From NCBI RefSeq assembly GCF_004016515.1, contig NZ_SACT01000001.1, positions 620,001 through 684,000 of the forward strand: a stretch of DNA of 64,000 nt. The letters run 5' to 3'. Below the pieces are notes generated by a model. That model was not told the DNA's origin, did not search any database, and was given only the letters and a program-made list of their open reading frames with translations. The DNA is from Rubrivivax albus. GTDB lineage: Bacteria > Pseudomonadota > Gammaproteobacteria > Burkholderiales > Burkholderiaceae_C. The translations under genes were made by a program, and so were the position numbers. Below, piece after piece: positions 62,840 to 64,000 of this stretch (its first letter is position 1; every line of letters starts with the position of its first letter).

Positions 62840-63088
62840 TCAGGTGGTGGCCGCGGTCACGCCGAGACAGCTGTTGCACTTGCCCAGGCCGCGCAGTCGC
62901 GGGTCGGGCTTGCCTTCGCCGGTCTTGAAGTTGGCGTGGCACTTGATGCACACGTACATCTTCGAGCTGGACATCATCGGCTTGACGCCGGGCTCGGCGT
63001 TGGGCCGGGCGGCCGTGTACTCGGCCTGGGTCTGGCGGAGCTTCGGGGCGGAGGGGTCGGCGGGGGTCGTAGCGCGTTTGGTGGCCAT
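62840..63088 (-). CDS. Small protein with two CxxC motifs
   Basis: 82 residues. CIKCHANF and GKCNSC provide two CxxC pairs 22 residues apart, suggesting a zinc ribbon; the first also has the CxxCH form of a haem site, but there is no signal peptide to take it to the periplasm. The N-terminal 40 residues are basic and disordered-looking. The ATG at 63088 starts MATKRATTPADPSAPK. It lies 80 bp downstream of the fructose-bisphosphate aldolase gene. Function unknown. Confidence 0.62.
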   Translation of the reverse strand: MATKRATTPADPSAPKLRQTQAEYTAARPNAEPGVKPMMSSSKMYVCIKCHANFKTGEGKPDPRLRGLGKCNSCLGVTAATT

Positions 63089-63168
63089 GGCGGTTGGAAA
63101 CGGCGGAGGACCGGCCGCAGAGGCCGGCACAAAACCCGTATTGTCCGCCAGAAACCGAATTGCCCGCC

Positions 63169-64000
63169 TCAGCGATACCTCGGAGCCATCTTCTCTAGGG
63201 GGAGGGGCTTGATCTTCGCCGCCATTCCGGCGCAGCCAAAGGCCTCGAAACGCTGCGCGCAGACGCCCTGCGCCGCGGTGCGCGCCGCCTCCAGCGCCTT
63301 GCGCGGGTCGAACTCCGAGCGCTTGGTGGCGAACAGCTGGCGCATCGCACCGGTCATCGCCAGGCGGATGTCGGTGTCGATGTTGACCTTGCGCACCCCG
63401 CTGGCGATGCCACGGCGGATCTCCTCCACCGGCACGCCGTAGGTCTCCGGCAGCTCGCCGCCGTACTCGCGGATGATGGCCAGCCACTCCTGCGGCACGC
63501 TGGACGAGCCGTGCATCACCAGGTGGGTGTCGGGGATGGCGGCGTGGATGGCGGCGATGCGGTCGATGGCCAGGATGTCGCCGGTGGGCGGGCGAGTGAA
63601 CTTGTAGGCGCCGTGGCTGGTGCCGATGGCGATCGCCAGCGCGTCGACACCGGTGGCGGCGACGAAGGCCTTGGCCTCCTGCGGGTCGGTCAGCAGCTGG
63701 TCGTGGCTGAGCGTACCCTCGGCGCCGACGCCGTCCTCCTCGCCGGCCTGGCCGGATTCCAGCGATCCCAGGCAGCCGAGCTCGCCTTCCACCGACACGC
63801 CCACCGCGTGCGCGATCTCGCAGACGGTGCGCGTGACCTCGACGTTGTAGTCGTAGGGTGCCGGGGTCTTGGCGTCGGCCTTCAGCGAGCCGTCCATCAT
63901 CACGCTGGTGAAACCCGAGCGGATGGCCTGCACGCAGACCGCGGGCGACGCGCCGTGGTCCTGGTGCAGCACCACGGGGATGTCCGGGTGGGTCTCCACC
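63169..64000 (-). CDS. fba: Class II fructose-1,6-bisphosphate aldolase, 3' part (runs off window)
   Basis: The last ~277 codons of a class II aldolase; the start lies beyond base 64000. Metal-binding histidine is in VVLHQDHG, followed by [11 protein letters not shown], a second metal site in [22 protein letters not shown] and [12 protein letters not shown], and the substrate loop [10 protein letters not shown]. This is the CbbA/FbaA long form with the EDGVGAEG insert. It cleaves fructose-1,6-bisphosphate in glycolysis, gluconeogenesis or the Calvin cycle. Confidence 0.94.
   Translation of the reverse strand, partial: VETHPDIPVVLHQDHGASPAVCVQAIRSGFTSVMMDGSLKADAKTPAPYDYNVEVTRTVCEIAHAVGVSVEGELGCLGSLESGQAGEEDGVGAEGTLSHDQLLTDPQEAKAFVAATGVDALAIAIGTSHGAYKFTRPPTGDILAIDRIAAIHAAIPDTHLVMHGSSSVPQEWLAIIREYGGELPETYGVPVEEIRRGIASGVRKVNIDTDIRLAMTGAMRQLFATKRSEFDPRKALEAARTAAQGVCAQRFEAFGCAGMAAKIKPLPLEKMAPRYR

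Noticed and set aside
1..64000. CRISPR arrays, insertion-sequence ends, rRNA genes
   Set aside because: No regularly spaced repeats, transposase genes with inverted ends, or rRNA sequence were seen.

Overview
The window reads as chromosomal DNA of a high-GC betaproteobacterium of the order Burkholderiales (Rubrivivax/Leptothrix/Ideonella-like). Supporting marks are an arginine-32 type EF-P with its rhamnosyltransferase EarP next door, hupB-tRNA-Val-ppiD and rpsU-yqeY neighbourhoods, DUF2189, DarP, MnmC and TRAP transporter genes, and uniformly GC-rich third codon positions. No replication origin, rRNA operon, CRISPR array or recognisable insertion sequence was seen.

Layout. 1-0.6 kb: 5' end of a copper ATPase diverging from a copper chaperone, with two matched MerR/CueR-type promoters between them. 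0.7-10.2 kb: an oligopeptide-type binding protein, an FGE-like protein, a divergent GH13 amylase/pullulanase pair, mog, darP and pmbA. 10.3-13.9 kb: a TRAP transporter whose binding protein converges on its two permease genes. 14-21 kb: BLH-like phosphatase, yqeY, rpsU, a PAS-GGDEF protein with a ruined GGDEF motif, TauE/SafE, EVE protein, DUF2189, ubiB, lspA and ileS. 24.2-27.2 kb: a MipA-like porin and an unrecognised large lipoprotein sit in opposite orientation between ileS and ribF. 27-43.4 kb is mainly housekeeping: ribF, rsuA, class V aminotransferase, pyrD, rpiA, mnmC, HDM-like protein, efp, earP, uvrC, a TonB-domain lipoprotein, pgsA, EamA, hupB, tRNA-Val, ppiD and tRNA-His.

The most striking part is 43.4-59.0 kb. 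The last 17 nt of tRNA-His (43435-43451) recur exactly at 58999-59015, and a good intrinsic terminator follows the second copy. This is the layout of an element integrated into a tRNA 3' end, although no integrase remains. The enclosed 15.6 kb forms one metabolic programme: a TonB-dependent receptor; a signal-peptide-bearing cyanophycinase; an ArgR-like AraC/DJ-1 regulator; two arginine succinyltransferase-type subunits; a complete aotJQMOP basic amino acid/dipeptide ABC transporter that includes the cyanophycin dipeptide hydrolase AotO/CphZ; ornithine cyclodeaminase; and arginase. Two tandem ArgR-like half-sites lie in the divergent promoter region. The inferred job is external cyanophycin -> beta-Asp-Arg -> uptake -> Asp + Arg -> ornithine -> proline, and/or succinylarginine. 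The right end holds a broken helix-hairpin-helix gene, a decayed vapC and an intact DUF1778-GNAT toxin-antitoxin pair.

59.1-64 kb returns to chromosomal backbone: an outer-membrane protein, an EamA exporter, a class II aldolase/adducin protein diverging from a LysR regulator, a small CxxC protein, and the 3' part of class II fructose-bisphosphate aldolase running off the window.
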